Shown here in pieces: positions 6,120 through 7,886 of a stretch of 7,886 nucleotides of DNA. The notes under the pieces were generated by a model. The model made no database searches. It saw only the letters and a list, made by a program, of their open reading frames with translations, and was not told where the DNA came from. The stretch comes from Mycobacterium sp. Its GTDB lineage: Bacteria; Actinomycetota; Actinomycetes; Mycobacteriales; Mycobacteriaceae. The translations under genes were made by a program, and so were the position numbers. The DNA is taken from the NCBI GenBank assembly GCA_018882545.1, contig VERS01000076.1:1-7886 (forward strand). The letters are read 5' to 3'. Position 1 is the stretch's first letter. Each line of letters starts with the position of its first letter.

Positions 6120-6494
6120 GTGAGTCCGCTCCGACGCAAGCCGCCCCTGCAAAGCGTGGGCTCCGATCCGGACTACCGGTTCACCCTGGCCAACGAGCGG
6201 ACATTCCTGGCCTGGCTGCGAACGGGACTGGGGTTGCTGGCCGGGGCGGTCGCACTGGCCAGCCTGGTCCACCACTTCGGGCCCCGCCCGGTGCGGCTGG
6301 GGGTCACCGGGATGCTGCTGCTGCTGTCGCTGGTGGTCACCGTCGGCGCCTACCTGCGCTGGGAGCGCGCCGAACGGGCGATCCGGGAACAGCGCCGCCT
6401 GCCGGTGGATCCGCTGCCCCGGATCCTCGTCGCCGGCGTCGCATTGGTGACCATAGCCGTCGCCGTACTGGTCTACCTCGCCGAATCGGCATAG
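6120..6494 (+). CDS. DUF202 (YidH-like) inner membrane protein, first of pair
   Basis: The product is a 124-residue integral membrane protein of the DUF202 family; its biochemical role is unknown. The family signature ANERTFLAWLRTGL lies at residues 24-37. It leads into the first of three predicted membrane helices, at about 33-53, 60-79 and 101-120. A basic cytoplasmic loop (RWERAERAIREQRR, 80-93) separates helices two and three. The GTG start is supported by the -10 hexamer 7 nt upstream; GTG at 6159 is an alternative that would remove a basic 13-residue tail. The second DUF202 gene begins 2 nt after its stop. M. tuberculosis carries a similar adjacent pair (Rv2272-Rv2273, by memory), so a heteromeric complex is a reasonable inference. 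Confidence 0.9.
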   Translation: MSPLRRKPPLQSVGSDPDYRFTLANERTFLAWLRTGLGLLAGAVALASLVHHFGPRPVRLGVTGMLLLLSLVVTVGAYLRWERAERAIREQRRLPVDPLPRILVAGVALVTIAVAVLVYLAESA

Positions 6495-6496
6495 CG

Positions 6497-6838
6497 GTGC
6501 AGCCGCAGTCCCGGCGACTGTTCGACATCGGCGCCCAAGCCGAGCGCACCGCGCTGGCCTGGCAGCGCACCGCACTGGGGGTGGTGGCGGTGGGGGCGCT
6601 GACCGTGCGCTGGAGTGTGACCGAAGACTTTCCCGTACTGCCGGGCATCGCCCTGGTCGTTGTCGGCGGGCTGGCCGGCCTGTTCGTGGTGCGCAACCGC
6701 TACCTACGGGTGCTGCAGACGGTGCAGCACGATCAGACCCCGCTCTCGCGCTACCTCATCCCGGTGGCGACGGCGTTCCTGGTCGTGGTCATCGCCGTCA
6801 TCACCGTCGGCGTTGCGGTCGAATTCGGCCGCGAGTGA
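6497..6838 (+). CDS. DUF202 inner membrane protein, second of pair
   Basis: This 113-residue protein is a diverged paralogue of the preceding one. The signature survives as AERTALAWQRTALG at residues 15-28. Three membrane helices are predicted at about 24-42, 47-65 and 87-108. The loop between helices two and three is again basic (RNRYLRVLQ) but shorter. GTG at 6497 lies 2 nt after the upstream TAG, so translation is probably coupled to the first gene; no strong ribosome binding site is seen. The two genes should give one bicistronic message. The stop is only 3 nt from the stop of the convergent gene on the other strand, leaving no separate terminator between them. Function is unknown for the family. 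Confidence 0.9.
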   Translation: MQPQSRRLFDIGAQAERTALAWQRTALGVVAVGALTVRWSVTEDFPVLPGIALVVVGGLAGLFVVRNRYLRVLQTVQHDQTPLSRYLIPVATAFLVVVIAVITVGVAVEFGRE

Positions 6839-6841
6839 GGG

Positions 6842-7282
6842 TCAACGCGGACCCGGCGAGCAGACCTTCCAGGCGCCGTCCTCCCGGACGAACGTCATGG
6901 GTGTGCTGACCTTGTCGTCCTTGGACTTCTCGAAGTGGTAGACCACGGTCGCGGTGGCCCGTTCGCCGGTCACCGCGATGTCGGTGACGTCATCGACGTA
7001 GCGGGCGCCCTTGGCGTCGCTGGACTGGCGTTGGTCGGCCAACACCTGGATCTCCAGGCCCTGCTGGGCCGCACAGGTGAAGGTGCGGAAGGCGGCGTAG
7101 TTTCGGCGTTGCAGCGCATCGTTCTGGCCGACCACCGCCCGGCCCACAGCGGCGTCGTCGGGCAGGGGGTCTCCGCCCCCGATGAACCGCAGCGCGAAGT
7201 ACCCGGTGAGCACGACGACGGCCACCGCCAGGGCGGCCAGCATCGGCATCATCGTGGACCGGGTCTCGTCGGGTTCGGTCAT
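6842..7282 (-). CDS. Membrane-anchored extracytoplasmic protein, NTF2/DUF4878-like
   Basis: The protein has 146 residues. A short acidic cytoplasmic tail (1-11) is followed by one hydrophobic segment at about 12-34, then a roughly 110-residue domain predicted to lie outside the membrane. No signal peptidase or lipobox site stands out, so it is probably an uncleaved anchor. The outer domain has the helix-then-sheet pattern of NTF2/lumazine-binding-like proteins common in mycobacteria: a helix near NDALQRRNYAAFRTF (54-68), then strands with alternating Val/Thr and a closing FVREDGAWKVC. Its only cysteines, Cys70 and Cys141, are placed to form a disulfide outside the cell. The family call is by pattern and not certain. 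The ATG start follows a possible -10 hexamer. It lies 22 nt after the ATPase gene, so it may be co-transcribed with it, and it converges on the DUF202 pair. Confidence 0.8.
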   Translation of the reverse strand: MTEPDETRSTMMPMLAALAVAVVVLTGYFALRFIGGGDPLPDDAAVGRAVVGQNDALQRRNYAAFRTFTCAAQQGLEIQVLADQRQSSDAKGARYVDDVTDIAVTGERATATVVYHFEKSKDDKVSTPMTFVREDGAWKVCSPGPR

Positions 7283-7290
7283 AGCTGCCC

Positions 7291-7296
7291 AGGATA
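7291..7296 (-). promoter_or_regulatory. Possible -10 hexamer (TATCCT) for the membrane-anchored protein gene
   Basis: Read on the minus strand, TATCCT fits TANNNT and lies 8 nt before the ATG at 7282, inside the 22-nt gap after the ATPase stop codon. This is one or two bases further than the usual leaderless spacing, so a very short leader or chance occurrence are both possible. If real, the gene can be expressed independently of the ATPase upstream. Confidence 0.3.
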
Positions 7297-7304
7297 GGCC
7301 CGGC

Positions 7305-7886
7305 TCATCCGCGCTCGGGCCAGTGCCAGGGCGGTTCGTCGAGCAGACCCTGATCCGCCACGACGGTCTGGCCGTCCTGCTTGAGCAGCCGCAGTTGGGC
7401 CGGTTGGCCGTACTCGCCCAGGGCGCCGACCAGTTCCGCCGAATGGGTGACGACGATGATCTGAGCGGCCTCGGCCGCCCGGCCGATCAGGGCCGCCAGC
7501 GCCGGCAGCAACTCCGGATGCAGGCTGGCCTCGGGTTCGTTGAGGACGGTCAGTTCGGCGGGCCGGGGCGAGAGCAGTGCCGCGACCCATAACAGGTAGC
7601 GCAGGGTGCCGTCGGATAGTTCCGCGGCGGTCAGCGGCCGCAGCATCCCGGGTTGGCGCAGCGACAGTTCGAACAGACCGTCGCGGACGTTGATCTCGAC
7701 CCGGCTGCCCGGGAAGGCCAGGTCCACCGATTCGGCCAGTGCACCGGCGTCCCCGATCTCGGCGATGGTCTGCCACGCCGCCGCCAGATCCGCCCCGTCG
7801 TGACTCAAAACCATTGTGCGGGTGCCGATCCTGGCCTGGCGCGCCGGCGCGCCGACATCGGTGCGGATATGGGCGTAAAACCGCCA
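7305..7886 (-). CDS. Predicted AAA/ABC-type ATPase (COG4637-like), 5' end outside the window
   Basis: Only the C-terminal 193 residues are present; the frame is open to base 7886, so the start and the Walker A motif lie beyond the edge. An internal ATG at 7814 is not the real start, because the 24 residues before it (beginning WRFYAHIR) continue the domain. Visible motifs, numbered within the fragment, are an ABC-like signature LSDGTLR at 90-96, the Walker B region LTVLNEPEASLHP at 112-124, and the switch histidine His148 in VVTHSAEL. This set fits the AAA_21 / SMC-like predicted ATPases (COG4637). Walker B carries Asn where most relatives of the wider superfamily have Asp; I recall the NEPE form as usual in this subfamily. 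No nuclease or TOPRIM domain follows, which argues against an OLD-type nuclease. The substrate is unknown. Confidence 0.85.
   Translation of the reverse strand, partial: WRFYAHIRTDVGAPARQARIGTRTMVLSHDGADLAAAWQTIAEIGDAGALAESVDLAFPGSRVEINVRDGLFELSLRQPGMLRPLTAAELSDGTLRYLLWVAALLSPRPAELTVLNEPEASLHPELLPALAALIGRAAEAAQIIVVTHSAELVGALGEYGQPAQLRLLKQDGQTVVADQGLLDEPPWHWPERG

Noticed and set aside
6054..6575. N-terminal extension of the rhodanese to 310 residues
   Set aside because: It crosses the divergent control region and the DUF202 genes on the other strand, and the translation is compositionally unlike a protein domain; GTG 6053 matches the known Rv0390 N-terminus.
7305..7886. Anti-phage defence ATPase (OLD or Gabija-like)
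   Set aside because: No TOPRIM or helicase partner is seen, the gene is cut by the window edge, and the surroundings are core chromosome rather than a defence island.
1..7886. Mobile element, prophage or toxin-antitoxin system
   Set aside because: No transposase, integrase, terminal repeats, tRNA or toxin family was found, and base composition looks uniform along the window by eye.

Overview
This looks like a chromosomal core segment from a mycobacterium (family Mycobacteriaceae), probably a non-tuberculous species. The DNA is GC-rich with strong G/C third-position bias and many GTG starts, and there is one TTG start. The F420-dependent glucose-6-phosphate dehydrogenase matches the M. tuberculosis enzyme (Rv0407) residue for residue at the known functional positions, as far as I can recall that sequence. 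The genes are tightly packed: no intergenic stretch exceeds about 70 nt, and there is no RNA gene, insertion sequence, prophage gene or CRISPR array.

Layout, left to right. (1) 1-2645, minus strand: fgd1 followed 34 nt later by pta, whose 3' end lies beyond base 1. The pta reading frame begins with an in-frame 15-bp tandem repeat. (2) 2681-3436, plus strand: a metallo-beta-lactamase-fold hydrolase divergent from fgd1, with a promoter hexamer placed for leaderless transcription. (3) 3437-3491: a 55-nt convergent gap with nested inverted repeats. (4) 3492-6053, minus strand: an overlapping four-gene unit read as rhodanese, metZ, an unrecognised small protein and a GNAT acetyltransferase. (5) 6054-6119: a divergent control region. 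(6) 6120-6838, plus strand: two adjacent DUF202 three-helix membrane proteins. (7) 6842-7886, minus strand: a membrane-anchored protein of unknown function downstream of a predicted ATPase whose 5' end lies beyond base 7886.

The genes fall into three themes. fgd1 and pta belong to central metabolism: reduced F420 generation from glucose-6-phosphate, and acetyl-CoA/acetyl phosphate exchange. The rhodanese/metZ pair belongs to sulfur and methionine metabolism. The right-hand third is poorly characterised membrane biology plus an ATPase. From memory, the order rhodanese-metZ ... MBL-fgd1-pta is collinear with Rv0390-Rv0391 ... Rv0406c-Rv0407-Rv0408 of M. tuberculosis. Here the large block found in that species between metZ and the hydrolase is absent, and two small genes stand in its place.

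I did not find a convincing undescribed system. The points most worth a second look are the repeat at the pta N-terminus, the two-gene extension of the rhodanese-metZ operon, the leaderless-type promoters, and the nested inverted repeat between the two convergent stop codons.
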